A DNA stretch of 64,000 nucleotides from Streptomyces actinomycinicus (lineage in GTDB: Bacteria; Actinomycetota; Actinomycetes; Streptomycetales; Streptomycetaceae), in the NCBI RefSeq assembly GCF_016741775.1, contig NZ_JAERRK010000010.1:186001-250000 (forward strand). Reading direction: 5' to 3'. Below are positions 24,172 to 32,904 of the stretch, piece after piece. A model generated the notes under the pieces. The model was not told the origin of the DNA. It did not search any database and worked only from the letters and a program-made list of their open reading frames with translations. Within the stretch, counting starts at the first letter, position 1. The number at the start of each line of letters is the position of its first letter. A program made the position numbers and the translations under genes.

Positions 24172-24457
24172 GGGAAGACCTCGCAGACGAAAGGAGTGCG
24201 TCGTGCCGATCTTCATTAGATGCCCCAGGCACCTATGGGTCGACGGAAAGTTCGGCCAGTCGGGGGATGCGCGTGATCTGTCCGAAGCACCGGGGGTAGG
24301 AGGGGCGGAATCCGGCCGCGGGCCCGCGCCCTGCGGTCCGGTTGGTGATCACCGCATCGGCGGACGCGGTTCGCGGTACGGATGAATCGTGCGGCCACCG
24401 GTGTTGAGGCCGGTGACGGACCACAGCAGAAGCGACGAAGCGAAGGGGACGGATCCC

Positions 24458-24907
24458 ATGCCTCTTGAGGGCGAGTACGAGCCCAGCCCGACGCAGTGGG
24501 TGCGCGAGCAGGTCGAGTTGTACGAGAGTTCCGGCGGGACGAAGGGGACGACGCTGCGGGACACCGGTCTGCCGGTGATCGTGCTGACCACCCGGGGCGC
24601 CAGGAGCGGCAAGATCCGCAAGACCCCGCTGATGCGGGTGGAGCACGAGGGCCGGTACGCGGCGGTCGCCTCGCTGGGTGGTGCGCCCAAGCACCCGGTC
24701 TGGTACTTCAACGTCAAGTCCGACCCGCACGTGGAGCTTCAGGACGGGCCGGTCAAGCAGGACATGCGGGCCCGTGAGGTCACCGGGGCGGAGAAGGCGG
24801 CGTGGTGGGAGCGGGCCGTGGCCGCGTTCCCCCCGTACGCCGAGTACCAGGAGAAGACCTCACGAGAGATCCCCGTCTTCGTGCTGGAGCCGCTCGGAGC
24901 GAGCTGA
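24458..24907 (+). CDS. Deazaflavin (F420)-dependent nitroreductase family protein
   Basis: The 149-residue protein belongs to the Ddn family of split-barrel oxidoreductases, which use reduced coenzyme F420. The hallmark block GLPVIVLTTRGARSGKIRKTPLMRVEHEGRYAAVASLGG carries the phosphate-binding RSGK and lies at about residues 38-76 (shown here in two parts of the family pattern: RGARSGKIRKTPL and VASLGG). HPVWYFNVKSDP follows. I chose ATG 24458 with GAAGGGG upstream; an earlier in-frame start at 24389 adds a non-conserved stretch. Divergent from the P450 gene. Typical substrates are quinones or nitro compounds; the actual one is unknown. Confidence 0.9.
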   Translation: MPLEGEYEPSPTQWVREQVELYESSGGTKGTTLRDTGLPVIVLTTRGARSGKIRKTPLMRVEHEGRYAAVASLGGAPKHPVWYFNVKSDPHVELQDGPVKQDMRAREVTGAEKAAWWERAVAAFPPYAEYQEKTSREIPVFVLEPLGAS

Positions 24908-24987
24908 TTCAGGCCGTCGGGTGCCCCGTCTCAGAAAAATCTGTTCCGGGGGACGTGTGAACCGGCTTCCGGGCGGGCACTCGTGCG

Positions 24988-26124
24988 TCAGGCCCCGCCG
25001 CGTTCCCCCGTCGCGGCGGGGCTCTCCTGTGCCCCGTCGGCCGGCCGGTCGCTGTCGGTGACGTCGAGGAAGATCTGGTCGGCGCCGGGGAAGGTCCGGG
25101 CGAGGGAGCCCTTGATGCGTACCGAGACCTCCTCCACACGCTCGCTGTCCAGCCCCGGCACCAGGTCGATCCGGGCGGCGACCAGCGTGGAGTCGAGGCC
25201 CATCTTCATCGTGAACAGGGCCTCCACGCTGTCGATCTCCGGCTGCGCCCGCAGCAGCGCGTGGATCCTGCCGCTCAGCTCCGGGTCGGCGGCCTCCCCG
25301 ATCAGCTGGTCGCGGGCGTCGGAGCCGAGCCGGTAGGCGACGTAGACCAGCAGCACGCCGATCGCCAGCGAGGCGGACGCCTCCCACACGACCTGTCCTG
25401 TCACCATGTGCAGGGCCATCCCGATCAGGGCGAGGGTCACACCGAGCACCGCCGTGCCGTCCTCGGCCACGACCGTGCGCAGGGCGGGGTCGCGCAGTGC
25501 GCCGAGGCCGCCGCCCTGCCGGCGCACCTGGTGCAGCGCGCGCAGCAGCGAGGCGCCCTCGGCGACAAGGGCGACGCCCAGCACGATCAGGCCCGCCACA
25601 TAGCCGCTGAACCTCTCCTCGGCGCCGTTGCGCAGGGCCTCGAAGCCCTGGAAGAAGGAGAAGCAGCCGCCCATGACGAAGATGCCCACGGCGGCGAGCA
25701 GGGACCAGAAGAAGCGTTCCTTGCCGTAGCCGAAGGGGTGCCGGGTGTCGGCGGGGCGGCGGCTGCGGCGCAGCGCGGCCAGCAGGAACACCTCGTTGAG
25801 GCTGTCGGCGACGGAGTGCGCGGCCTCCGACAGCAGTGCCGGCGAGGCCGCGAGAACACCGCCGACCGCCTTGGCCACGGCGATCACCAGGTTGGCGACG
25901 AGCGCCACGAGGACGGTGACCTTGGTGTGCCGGTCGGAGGCGGGCCCGGCCGCGCCGTGCCGTTCCGGTGGTGTGTTCCGTTCCGTGCTCCCGGGCGACG
26001 GCGCCTCCCGACCTGGGGCCCGCGCCGGTGCCGTTCCGCTGTTCACGGCCGCCGGTGCGGCCGTCTCCCGTTCCGAAGGTGTCCCGCTCACCCTTCGCCG
26101 ACTGCCCGCGACCGGGCGGATCAC
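24988..26124 (-). CDS. Cation diffusion facilitator (CDF) efflux transporter
   Basis: A 378-residue inner-membrane protein that exports divalent metal (Zn, Fe or similar) for protons. After a polar extension of about 65 residues come six helices. The metal site in helix 2 is EAAHSVADSLNE, with the HxxxD pair, and HPFGYGKERFFW is a conserved loop. The cytoplasmic C-terminal domain (about 280-365) has the ferredoxin-like fold. The start is uncertain: GTG 26124 is the longest, while a GTG about 33 bases further in follows GGCGAAGG too closely. An Mn or Zn preference cannot be read from the sequence. A divergent GST-like gene begins 65 bases away. Confidence 0.88.
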   Translation of the reverse strand: MIRPVAGSRRRVSGTPSERETAAPAAVNSGTAPARAPGREAPSPGSTERNTPPERHGAAGPASDRHTKVTVLVALVANLVIAVAKAVGGVLAASPALLSEAAHSVADSLNEVFLLAALRRSRRPADTRHPFGYGKERFFWSLLAAVGIFVMGGCFSFFQGFEALRNGAEERFSGYVAGLIVLGVALVAEGASLLRALHQVRRQGGGLGALRDPALRTVVAEDGTAVLGVTLALIGMALHMVTGQVVWEASASLAIGVLLVYVAYRLGSDARDQLIGEAADPELSGRIHALLRAQPEIDSVEALFTMKMGLDSTLVAARIDLVPGLDSERVEEVSVRIKGSLARTFPGADQIFLDVTDSDRPADGAQESPAATGERGGA

Positions 26125-26189
26125 ACCGTGCGGGCGGCGCGAAACGGGGAACGCGTTGCCCGAGAGGTCCCGGGCAGCGAGGAGGAGAC

Positions 26190-27206
26190 ATGGGCGGCGA
26201 CGGCAACAAGGCCTACGGCCACCGGACCTTCCGCCGGTCCCGGAGTCACTTCGCGGACCGGATCACCGCCGACGGCCGGGACGGCTGGCCGGTGCAGGCG
26301 GACCGCTACCGGCTGGTGGTCTCCCGTGCCTGTCCGTGGGCGAGCCGGGCGGTGATCTCGCGCCGGCTGCTGGGGCTGGAGGACGCGCTCTCGATGGGGA
26401 TCGCCGATCCGGTCCAGGACGACCGCAGCTGGCGGTTCACGCTGGATCCGGACGACCGGGACCCGGTGCTCGGCATCCGGTTCCTCAGTGAGGCGTACGA
26501 CCGGCGGGAGACCGGCTACCCGGGCGGGGTGAGCGTGCCCGCGATCGTGGACGTCCCGAGCGGGCGGCTGGTCACCAACGACTTCCAGCGGATCACCCTG
26601 GACCTGGCCACCGAGTGGACGGCCCTGCACCGCTCCGGTGCGCCGGAGCTGTACCCGGCCGCGCGACGCGGGGAGATCGACCAGGTGATGGCCGAGGTGT
26701 ACGCCGACGTCAACAACGGGGTGTACCGTGCCGGGTTCGCCACGCACCAGAAGGAGTACGAGGAGGCGTGCACGGCCGTGTTCCGGCGGCTGGAACTGCT
26801 CGGTGAGCGGCTGTCCGGGCAGCGGTATCTGGTCGGCGACACCCTCACGGAAGCGGACATCCGGCTGTTCACCACGCTGGTGCGGTTCGACGCCGTCTAT
26901 CACGGCCACTTCAAGTGCAACCGCTGGAAGCTGACGGAGCACCCGGTGCTCTGGGCGTACGCCCGGGACCTCTTCCAGACCCCGGGCTTCGGCGACACGG
27001 TCGACTTCGACCACATCAAGCGGCACTACTACCAGGTGCACACCGGTATCAACCCCACCGGCATCGTGCCGGTCGGACCGGATCTCGGGGGCTGGCTGAG
27101 CCCGCACCACCGTGCGGAGCTGGGCGGCCGGCCGTTCGGGGACGGCACGCCGCCCGGACCGGTGCCGCCGGGCGAACGGGTGCCCGCGCAAGGACGGCCC
27201 GCATGA
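26190..27206 (+). CDS. Glutathionyl/mycothiol-type hydroquinone reductase (Xi-class GST)
   Basis: A 338-residue protein of the YqjG/ECM4 family. The catalytic CPWA motif has its nucleophile at Cys48, the family's FLSEAYDRRE and VPAIVDVPSGRLVTND blocks follow, and the all-helical C-terminal domain contains YEEACTAVFRRLELL and GDTLTEADIRLFTTLVRFD. Members reduce thiol-conjugated hydroquinones; Streptomyces has mycothiol rather than glutathione, so the true thiol is unclear. ATG 26190 has a GAGGAGGAG SD. The 28-base gap to the next gene suggests cotranscription with the DUF4235 gene. Confidence 0.9.
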   Translation: MGGDGNKAYGHRTFRRSRSHFADRITADGRDGWPVQADRYRLVVSRACPWASRAVISRRLLGLEDALSMGIADPVQDDRSWRFTLDPDDRDPVLGIRFLSEAYDRRETGYPGGVSVPAIVDVPSGRLVTNDFQRITLDLATEWTALHRSGAPELYPAARRGEIDQVMAEVYADVNNGVYRAGFATHQKEYEEACTAVFRRLELLGERLSGQRYLVGDTLTEADIRLFTTLVRFDAVYHGHFKCNRWKLTEHPVLWAYARDLFQTPGFGDTVDFDHIKRHYYQVHTGINPTGIVPVGPDLGGWLSPHHRAELGGRPFGDGTPPGPVPPGERVPAQGRPA

Positions 27207-27234
27207 GGACAGCCTGAGGAGGAAGTAGTCACCC

Positions 27235-27537
27235 ATGGCCAAGAACAAGAAGAAGAAGCTCCCTCTTGCCTACCAGCCGGTCGGATTCGTGCTCAGCTGG
27301 GCGAGCGGCGCGCTGGCCGGAATGGCCTTCCGCAAGGCGTGGAAGGCAATCCGGCACGAGGACGACGCGCCGGACGCTCTCGACCCGGACCGCGGCTGGG
27401 GCGAGATCCTGCTGGCCGCGGCCGTTCAGGGCGCGATCTTCGCGGTGGTGCGCAGTGCGGTGGACCGCACGGGCGCCAAGGCCATCGCCCGCTCGACGGG
27501 CGTGTGGCCGACGACGGACAAGGGCGGCCGGGACTGA
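27235..27537 (+). CDS. DUF4235 small membrane protein
   Basis: The 100-residue protein starts with a Lys-rich stretch (MAKNKKKKLPLAY), has a hydrophobic segment GFVLSWASGALAGMAFRKAW and a second one WGEILLAAAVQGAIFAVVRSAV, and ends with the WPTTD motif seen in DUF4235 proteins. These are common in actinomycetes and have no assigned role. GAGGAGGAAG provides the SD for ATG 27235. It follows the hydroquinone reductase by 28 bases. Directly after the stop come two different tandem repeats and a hairpin. Confidence 0.88.
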   Translation: MAKNKKKKLPLAYQPVGFVLSWASGALAGMAFRKAWKAIRHEDDAPDALDPDRGWGEILLAAAVQGAIFAVVRSAVDRTGAKAIARSTGVWPTTDKGGRD

Positions 27538-27544
27538 ACCCCGC

Positions 27545-27600
27545 GGGCAGGTCCTCCGGGGGCAGGTCCTCCGGGGGCAGGTCCTCCGGGGGCAGGTCCT
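27545..27600. repeat. 15-bp tandem repeat, nearly four units
   Basis: The unit GGGCAGGTCCTCCGG starts at 27545 and repeats with a strict 15-base period to about 27600. It starts eight bases after the DUF4235 stop codon and runs into the hairpin at 27589. Confidence 0.9.
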
Positions 27601-27619
27601 GAACCCCGGGACCTGCCCC
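27589..27619 (+). terminator. 11-bp perfect hairpin built from the last repeat unit
   Basis: GGGGCAGGTCC at 27589-27599 pairs with GGACCTGCCCC at 27609-27619 around a nine-base loop. The left arm is the last 15-bp repeat unit, so each other unit could also pair with the single right arm. Confidence 0.7.
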
Positions 27620-27650
27620 GGACCGGGGCCGGAACTGCACCCCGGCGCCG

Positions 27651-27734
27651 GTCCTGAACCCGGTCCTGTCCTGAACCCGGGCCCGTCCTGAACCCGGGCC
27701 CGTCCTGAACCCGGGCCCGTCCTGAACCGGGGCC
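27651..27734. repeat. 17-bp tandem repeat, about four units
   Basis: The unit GTCCTGAACCCGGGCCC repeats at 27668, 27685 and 27702 and partly at 27719, with a degenerate copy before. Each unit contains the palindrome CCCGGG. It fills the gap between convergent genes. Confidence 0.85.
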
Positions 27735-27799
27735 GGCCTGCCGCTGCGCCGGGCCGGCCCCGCCCGCCGGTGCCGGGCGGCGCGTGCCGCCGGTGGCCG

Positions 27800-28192
27800 T
27801 CAGCCTTGTTTCGGTGCCGTCGGGGGCAGCAGGCGCAGGGTGAAAGAGTGGCCGGCGGGGTCGGAGTAGCCGCGTTCCTCGTACGGTCCCGCCGCGTCCC
27901 TCGTCTCGATCGGCCGGCCGCCGAGCCCCACCACCCGGCGCTCGGCCTCGTCCAGGTCCTCGACGAGGAAGTCGAGATGCGCCTGCAGGGAGTTCTCCGG
28001 CCGCGGCCAGCTGGGCGGGGTCGCGTTCACGTCGCGCCGGAAGGCGAGCCGGACACCGTCGGCGCCGCGGACCTCCACGAGGTTCGCGGACGTGTGGGTC
28101 CGCTCCCCCTCCAGCAACTCCCTGTAAAATTCGGCGAGTTTCTCGGGCTCGGCGCAGTCCAGCACGACCACGCCCGCTTTCACCAGTGCCAT
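27800..28192 (-). CDS. VOC/glyoxalase family protein
   Basis: A 130-residue single-domain vicinal-oxygen-chelate protein. It begins MALVKAGVVVLDCAEPEKLAEFY, the usual first beta-alpha unit, and ends with RGYSDPAGHSFTLRLL, whose PxGH-like turn closes the barrel. Metal ligands of true glyoxalase I are not all present, so it is probably a binding or small dioxygenase-like member. ATG 28192 is preceded by GGGAGG. It is followed by repeats at its 3' side, and upstream by a PNPOx-like gene 53 bases away on the same strand. Confidence 0.85.
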   Translation of the reverse strand: MALVKAGVVVLDCAEPEKLAEFYRELLEGERTHTSANLVEVRGADGVRLAFRRDVNATPPSWPRPENSLQAHLDFLVEDLDEAERRVVGLGGRPIETRDAAGPYEERGYSDPAGHSFTLRLLPPTAPKQG

Positions 28193-28245
28193 GGGTCCTC
28201 CCGGGATGTGTCCTCTCCCCCAGCGGATATCCCGGGCCGTCGGAT

Positions 28246-28710
28246 TCAGTCGGCGACCAGCCACTCCCCGTCGCGCATCAGCTCGCGCCCGTCCAGCTCG
28301 TTCGCCTCGCGCCAGGCCTGGATGCGCTGCGGCAGGACGAAGAAGTACAGGTAACGGGTGGACAGTTGGCGCGGGTCGAAGCCGGTCTTCCCGGCGAAGA
28401 CCTCGGCGTCCTCCTCGGCCAGGTCCTCGGGCGTCACCGCCCGGACGGTGCCCTCGACCATGACGACGTCCCGCGTCGGGCCGATGCCGAGCCGGGCCGT
28501 GCCGGTGGCCACGAGGTTGCGGCCGGTGGGGCTCTCGGCCGGGGTGGCGATCAGCAGCGAGAGGCCGTCCCACACGAACGACAGCGGTACGAGGTACGGG
28601 GCACCGCCGTCGGGTGCCGCGGTGGCGACCCAGGCGTCGACGTCGTTGTCCAGCCGGTGGAGGGTGTCCTTCTTGCGCTGCTCGGCGGTCCGGGCGGGGG
28701 GCGGGGTCAT
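28246..28710 (-). CDS. Pyridoxamine 5'-phosphate oxidase-family (split-barrel) protein
   Basis: The 154-residue protein has the flavin/F420 split-barrel pattern: WVATAAPDGGAPYLVPLSFVWDGLSLLIAT as the first beta-meander (residues 28-57), then NLVATGTARLGIGPTRDVVMVEG and the Tyr-rich RYLYFFVLPQRIQAW. Such proteins bind FMN or F420 and reduce varied substrates. AGGAGG lies before ATG 28710. It sits 32 bases downstream of a TetR gene on the same strand and is likely cotranscribed with it, so the TetR may control it. Confidence 0.85.
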   Translation of the reverse strand: MTPPPARTAEQRKKDTLHRLDNDVDAWVATAAPDGGAPYLVPLSFVWDGLSLLIATPAESPTGRNLVATGTARLGIGPTRDVVMVEGTVRAVTPEDLAEEDAEVFAGKTGFDPRQLSTRYLYFFVLPQRIQAWREANELDGRELMRDGEWLVAD

Positions 28711-28742
28711 GGCGTACGGCCTCCTCTGAGTGATCGTCAGGA

Positions 28743-29474
28743 TCAGTGTGGACGGGAGGCCCCGGTCCGCGCACGGAGTTGCCCGAGGTGTGTCCGGGCG
28801 GCGGTGAGGAACAGGTCCAGCGCGGCCGGGTACGAACTGACGCGCATGGTGGCCACGAGGTGGCGGGCGGTGGCCGCGATGTGCGGGTGGGTCTCGGCGG
28901 GCAGCCGGCCGTAGGTGGTCCGCCACACCTGCGTCTCGGCCTCCCGGGCGGCCCGGGGCAGGGCGGTGCCCGCGGAGTCCAGGGCGCCGAAGGCGAGGGC
29001 CTGGTCCACGAACGCGTGGTAGATCCGCACCGCCTCCCGGTCCGGGAACCCGGCCCGGCGCAGTACGCCCAGGATGCTCTCCACGGCCCGGATCTCGTGC
29101 GCGCGCCCGGTGACGCGGTGTGCGGCGAGGGTCGCCGCCCGGGGGTGCGCCAGCGCGCCGGCGTGCATGCGCAGCCCCAGGTCGCGCAGGTCGGCCACCC
29201 AGTCGCCGGTGGGCCGCCAGGTGCGCAGGGTGCGGCCGATCAGCTCGTCGGCGACGGCGAGCATCAGGTCGTCGGTGTGCCGGAAGTACCGGTAGAGGGA
29301 GCTGGGATCGGCGCCGAGGGCGCGGCCGAGGCGGCGCACGGAGAGGGCGTCCGCCCCGTGCTCCTCGATCAGCCGCAGGGCGGTCCCGACGATCAGCTCC
29401 TCGGACAGCACGACGCCCTGTTTCGTGGGCCGGCGGCGCTGCCGGGCGGTGGGCGGGACGACTCGTTCGGACAT
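28743..29474 (-). CDS. TetR-family transcriptional regulator
   Basis: A 243-residue repressor. The N-terminal helix-turn-helix (about residues 20-65) contains SVRRLGRALGADPSSLYRYFRHTDDL, typical of TetR. The rest is an all-helical ligand domain with a TetR_C-like ending. ATG 29474 is used; upstream in-frame sequence to 29546 would run through the promoter. It diverges from an amino-acid permease and amidohydrolase pair and is upstream of the PNPOx-like gene. The intergenic region probably holds its operator. Ligand unknown. Confidence 0.9.
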   Translation of the reverse strand: MSERVVPPTARQRRRPTKQGVVLSEELIVGTALRLIEEHGADALSVRRLGRALGADPSSLYRYFRHTDDLMLAVADELIGRTLRTWRPTGDWVADLRDLGLRMHAGALAHPRAATLAAHRVTGRAHEIRAVESILGVLRRAGFPDREAVRIYHAFVDQALAFGALDSAGTALPRAAREAETQVWRTTYGRLPAETHPHIAATARHLVATMRVSSYPAALDLFLTAARTHLGQLRARTGASRPH

Positions 29475-29499
29475 GGGGCCTCCCTGGGACGTGCCCGGC

Positions 29500-29535
29500 A
29501 CCTTATGACAACACCGTTGACCTGTTAAGCGCCCC
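29500..29535. promoter_or_regulatory. Candidate TetR operator between divergent genes
   Basis: The low-GC patch at 29500-29530 has CTTA and TAAG ends around ACAACACCGTTGACCTGT, with only partial dyad symmetry. It lies between the TetR start and the permease start and is the only A/T-rich stretch there. Confidence 0.35.
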
Positions 29536-29597
29536 GGCAGTTTCATGTGCGGTCACCGGGGCCGACGAGGGCCCCCGCGGTGCGAGGGAGAGCCGGC

Positions 29598-31166
29598 GTG
29601 AGCGACAGACCTCTCGGAGTCGATCCCCCGCCCCCGGGGCCCTCGGCCGTGTCCGGGCCGGGGCCTGCCGGGCCCGGGCTGCGCAGGTCCCTGAGCGTGG
29701 TGGACGGTGTCGCCGTCGCCGCGTCCAGTACGGCGGCGACCACCAGTATCGGCATCGGCCTCGGGGTGACCGCCGGGGTGGTCGGCCCGCACCTGCCGGC
29801 GATCATGCTGCTGGCGTTCGTACCGGTGCTGGGCATCGCCGGGGCCTTCTCCCGGCTGAACCGGGTGGAGCCGAACGCCGGCAACGGCTACGTCTGGGTG
29901 GGCCGTTCGCTGAGCCCCTGGCTCGGCTTCATGGTCGGCTGGGTGAACTTCGTCGCGAGCGTGGCCTTCCTCGCGTACACCACGGCGGTCACGGGTTCGG
30001 CGCTGCTGCAGCTGGCCGGGGAGGCCGGCCTGCACCGGGTCGGCTCGCTGGGCCTGGACCCGGACTCGACCGCGCAGACGACCGCGGTGGGGGTCGTCGT
30101 CCTGGTCGCGGTCACCGTGACCGCGGTGACCGGTGTCCGCGCGGCGGCCCGGCTGCAGACCTGGCTGCTGGTGTTCGAGTACGTCGTCCTGCTCGGCTTC
30201 TGCGGCTACGGCATCGTCACCGGACCGCACTCCTTCAGCCTCTCCTGGTTCGATCCCTTCGCGATCCCCTCGGCGACCGCGCTGGCGCAGGGCCTGCTGC
30301 TCTCGGTGTTCTGCTACTGGGGATTCGAGGCAGCGTTCACGGTCAACGAGGAGGTGCGGGATCCCGCAGACGCCTCCCGGGCCGGGACCATCACCCTGGT
30401 GACCATGCTCGGGCTGTTCCTGCTGGGCTCGGTCGCCTTCCAGCGGGTGCTGTCACCGCAGCAACTGGCCGGTCACGGCGCGCAGGGGCTGGCGTACTAC
30501 GGGGACCGGCTGGCCGACCGGCCGCTGGCCGCGCTGCCGCTGGTGGCGCTGATGTTCTCGGCGGTGGCCTCGCTCCAGGCCGGGGTGATCCCGGCGGCGC
30601 GCGGCATGTTCGCGATGAGCCGGGACCGTACCCTCGGACCCGTGTGGTCCAAGATCAGCGCCCGGTACGGGACACCGGCGGCCGGCACGCTGCTGATCGG
30701 GGCGCTGGCCGTCGCGGTGGCGGCGGGGGCGCTGGTGATCCCGCGCCTCGCCGACATGATCGACGCGATCGTGAACGCGGTGGGCATCGTCGTCGCCCTG
30801 TCCTACGCCCTCACCGCGCTCGCCGCCGCCGTGCGCTTCCGCGGCCTGCTGCGGGAGGACTGGCGGCAGGGAGTACGGGCGGTGCTGCTGCCCGTGCTGA
30901 GCGCGCTGGCGCTGCTCGGGCTCGGCGGCTGTCTCTGCCGGTCCTTCTACCGCTCCGCCGACCATCTCGAACTCCGCGCGGACAACGGCTGGTTCCTGCT
31001 GCTCATGCCGGTCGTGATGATCGCGTCCGGGTTCGCGGTGGCCGCGTGGGCCAAGTGGGTGCGCAGATCACCGTACTTCCGCACCGGAACCGGCACCGAC
31101 GCCGCGTCGCCCGGGCTTCTCACCGTCTCCGACCGACCCTTCGAGGAAAGACACCATGCACGCTGA
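29598..31166 (+). CDS. APC-family amino acid permease
   Basis: A 522-residue inner-membrane transporter with about 12 helices. Helix 1 has the TSIGIGLGVTAGVVGPHLP-type start of APC carriers, and FCYWGFEAAFTVNEEVRDPADASRAG is the family's consensus amphipathic region (residues about 238-263). The amino-terminal 40 residues are a Pro-rich cytoplasmic tail. GTG 29598 has a GAGGGAG SD. Its last 11 bases overlap the start of the amidohydrolase gene, showing translational coupling: uptake of an amide or amino-acid derivative followed by hydrolysis is a reasonable inference. The divergent TetR may control both. Confidence 0.9.
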   Translation: MSDRPLGVDPPPPGPSAVSGPGPAGPGLRRSLSVVDGVAVAASSTAATTSIGIGLGVTAGVVGPHLPAIMLLAFVPVLGIAGAFSRLNRVEPNAGNGYVWVGRSLSPWLGFMVGWVNFVASVAFLAYTTAVTGSALLQLAGEAGLHRVGSLGLDPDSTAQTTAVGVVVLVAVTVTAVTGVRAAARLQTWLLVFEYVVLLGFCGYGIVTGPHSFSLSWFDPFAIPSATALAQGLLLSVFCYWGFEAAFTVNEEVRDPADASRAGTITLVTMLGLFLLGSVAFQRVLSPQQLAGHGAQGLAYYGDRLADRPLAALPLVALMFSAVASLQAGVIPAARGMFAMSRDRTLGPVWSKISARYGTPAAGTLLIGALAVAVAAGALVIPRLADMIDAIVNAVGIVVALSYALTALAAAVRFRGLLREDWRQGVRAVLLPVLSALALLGLGGCLCRSFYRSADHLELRADNGWFLLLMPVVMIASGFAVAAWAKWVRRSPYFRTGTGTDAASPGLLTVSDRPFEERHHAR

Positions 31167-32781
31167 CCTGCTGTTCACCGGCGGCCCCGTCCTCACCCCC
31201 GAGGGCCGTGCCGCGACCGCCGTGGCCGTCACCGCGGGCCGTATCACCGCTGTGGGCGGCGCGGACCTGCGCATGCTGGCCGGGCCGCGGACGGAGGTGG
31301 TCGAGCTGGCCGGGCGGCTGCTGCTGCCGGGCTTCCAGGACGCGCACGTCCATCCCGTGCCGGCCGGCCTGGAACTGTCCCAATGCGACCTGAGCGATCG
31401 CACCACGGCCGAGGACACCGTGGCCGCCGTCCGCGCCTACGCCGACGCACACCCGGAGCGGGAGTGGATCCTGGGCGGCGGCTGGTCGATGGAGGCGTTC
31501 ACGGGCGGTACACCGGCGAAGGAGCTGCTGGACGCGGTCGTGCCGGACCGGCCGGTGTACCTGCCCAACCGGGATCACCACGGCGCCTGGGTCAACAGCC
31601 GCGCGCTGGAGCTGGCCGGCATCGACCGGGACACGCCGGACCCGGCCGACGGACGGATCGAGCGGGACGCGTCCGGGGCGCCGAGCGGCACGCTCCAGGA
31701 AGGGGCGATGCAGCTCGTCGGCCGGCTCACCCCGCCCGCCACGGCGGCCGACCGGCTGGCCGCGCTGCTGCACGCACAGCGGCATCTGCACGCGCTCGGC
31801 ATCACCGGCTGGCAGGACGCGCTGGTCGGTGACTTCCTCGGCATGGACGACCCGGCCGAGGCGTATCTCACCGCGGCCCGGGACGGTTCGCTCACCGCTC
31901 GGGTCGTGGGCGCCCTGTGGTGGGACCGGGACCGCGGGGCCGAGCAGATCCCCGAACTCGTGGAGAAGCGGGCCGTGTCGAGCCACGGCCGGTTCCGGGC
32001 GGGCACGGTGAAGCTGATGCTGGACGGTGTCGCCGAGAACCACACGGCCGCGCTGCTCGACCCGTATCTGGACCGGTGCGGCTGCGCCACCGCCAACCGT
32101 GGCAAGAGCTTCATCGATCCGGCGCGACTGCCCGCCTACGTGACCGAGTTGGACGCGCTCGGCTTCCAGTGCCACTTCCATGCGCTGGGCGACCGGGCGG
32201 TGCGGGACGCGCTGGACGCGGTCGAGGCGGCCCGGGCCGCGAACGGGCCGTGCGACACCCGGCCGCACCTGGCGCACCTCCAGGTCGTGCACCCGGACGA
32301 CGTGCCGCGGTTCGCCCGGCTCGGCGCCACCGCCAACATCCAGCCGCTGTGGGCCGCGCACGAGCCGCAGATGGACGAGTTGACGATCCCTTTCCTCGGG
32401 GCGGAGCGGGCCGCCCGGCAGTACCCGTTCGGGGCGCTGCTGCGCTCCGGGGCGCGGCTCGCGGCGGGCAGCGACTGGCCGGTGAGCAGCCCCGATCCGC
32501 TCCAGGGCATCCATGTCGCGGTCAACCGGGTCGAGCCGGGCGGCACCGGGCCGGTGTTCCTGCCGGACGAGCGGCTGAGCCTCACGGACGCGCTGACTGC
32601 CTACACGGCCGGGTCGGCGTACGTGAATCACCTGGACGACGGCGGCCGGGTGGCCGTGGGGGCGCTTGCCGACCTGGTGGTGCTGGACCGCGACCCGTTC
32701 GCCGGGCCGCCGGAGGCGATCGCGCAGACCCGGGTGGCGCTCACGTACGTGGGGGGTGAGCGGGTGTACGCCGCCGGGTGA
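31156..32781 (+). CDS. Amidohydrolase (YtcJ-like, metal-dependent)
   Basis: A 541-residue amidohydrolase_3 enzyme. The first metal motif is DAHVHP (around residue 61). NRDHHGAWVNSRALELAGI, FHALGDRAVRDALDAVE and AAGSDWPVSSPDPLQGIHVAV are the other family blocks, the last with the catalytic Asp. Such enzymes cleave amides or cyclic ureas and are zinc-dependent and cytoplasmic. ATG 31156 lies inside the end of the permease gene, so the pair is coupled. The last codons (VYAAG, then stop) are duplicated directly after the stop in a 41-bp repeat. Confidence 0.92.
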   Translation: MHADLLFTGGPVLTPEGRAATAVAVTAGRITAVGGADLRMLAGPRTEVVELAGRLLLPGFQDAHVHPVPAGLELSQCDLSDRTTAEDTVAAVRAYADAHPEREWILGGGWSMEAFTGGTPAKELLDAVVPDRPVYLPNRDHHGAWVNSRALELAGIDRDTPDPADGRIERDASGAPSGTLQEGAMQLVGRLTPPATAADRLAALLHAQRHLHALGITGWQDALVGDFLGMDDPAEAYLTAARDGSLTARVVGALWWDRDRGAEQIPELVEKRAVSSHGRFRAGTVKLMLDGVAENHTAALLDPYLDRCGCATANRGKSFIDPARLPAYVTELDALGFQCHFHALGDRAVRDALDAVEAARAANGPCDTRPHLAHLQVVHPDDVPRFARLGATANIQPLWAAHEPQMDELTIPFLGAERAARQYPFGALLRSGARLAAGSDWPVSSPDPLQGIHVAVNRVEPGGTGPVFLPDERLSLTDALTAYTAGSAYVNHLDDGGRVAVGALADLVVLDRDPFAGPPEAIAQTRVALTYVGGERVYAAG

Positions 32782-32842
32782 CGCCGGGACGGGTGCCCGG
32801 GCGGGTGTACGCCGCCGACTGACGCCGCGACGGGTGCCCGGG
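32761..32842. repeat. 41-bp tandem duplication covering the amidohydrolase stop codon
   Basis: Copies begin at 32761 and 32802 with CGGGTGTACGCCGCCG and differ at few positions. The first copy encodes the true end VYAAG-stop; the second reads VYAAD-stop in its own frame. Shorter GGTGCCCGGGGG repeats continue to about 32880. Confidence 0.8.
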
Positions 32843-32904
32843 GGACCGGTGCCCGGGGGGGCCGGTGCCCGGGGGGGCGGTGTCCCCTGCGGCCGGGCGG
32901 TGTC

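Noticed and set aside
23460..24219. A + strand frame across the P450 gene
   Set aside because: It is antisense to a P450 with complete motifs and has no family match or SD.
27545..27734. Possible CRISPR array
   Set aside because: Units are contiguous without unique spacers, and no cas gene is near.
27770..28914. + strand frames opposite the VOC and PNPOx genes
   Set aside because: The minus-strand genes have good SDs and recognised folds.
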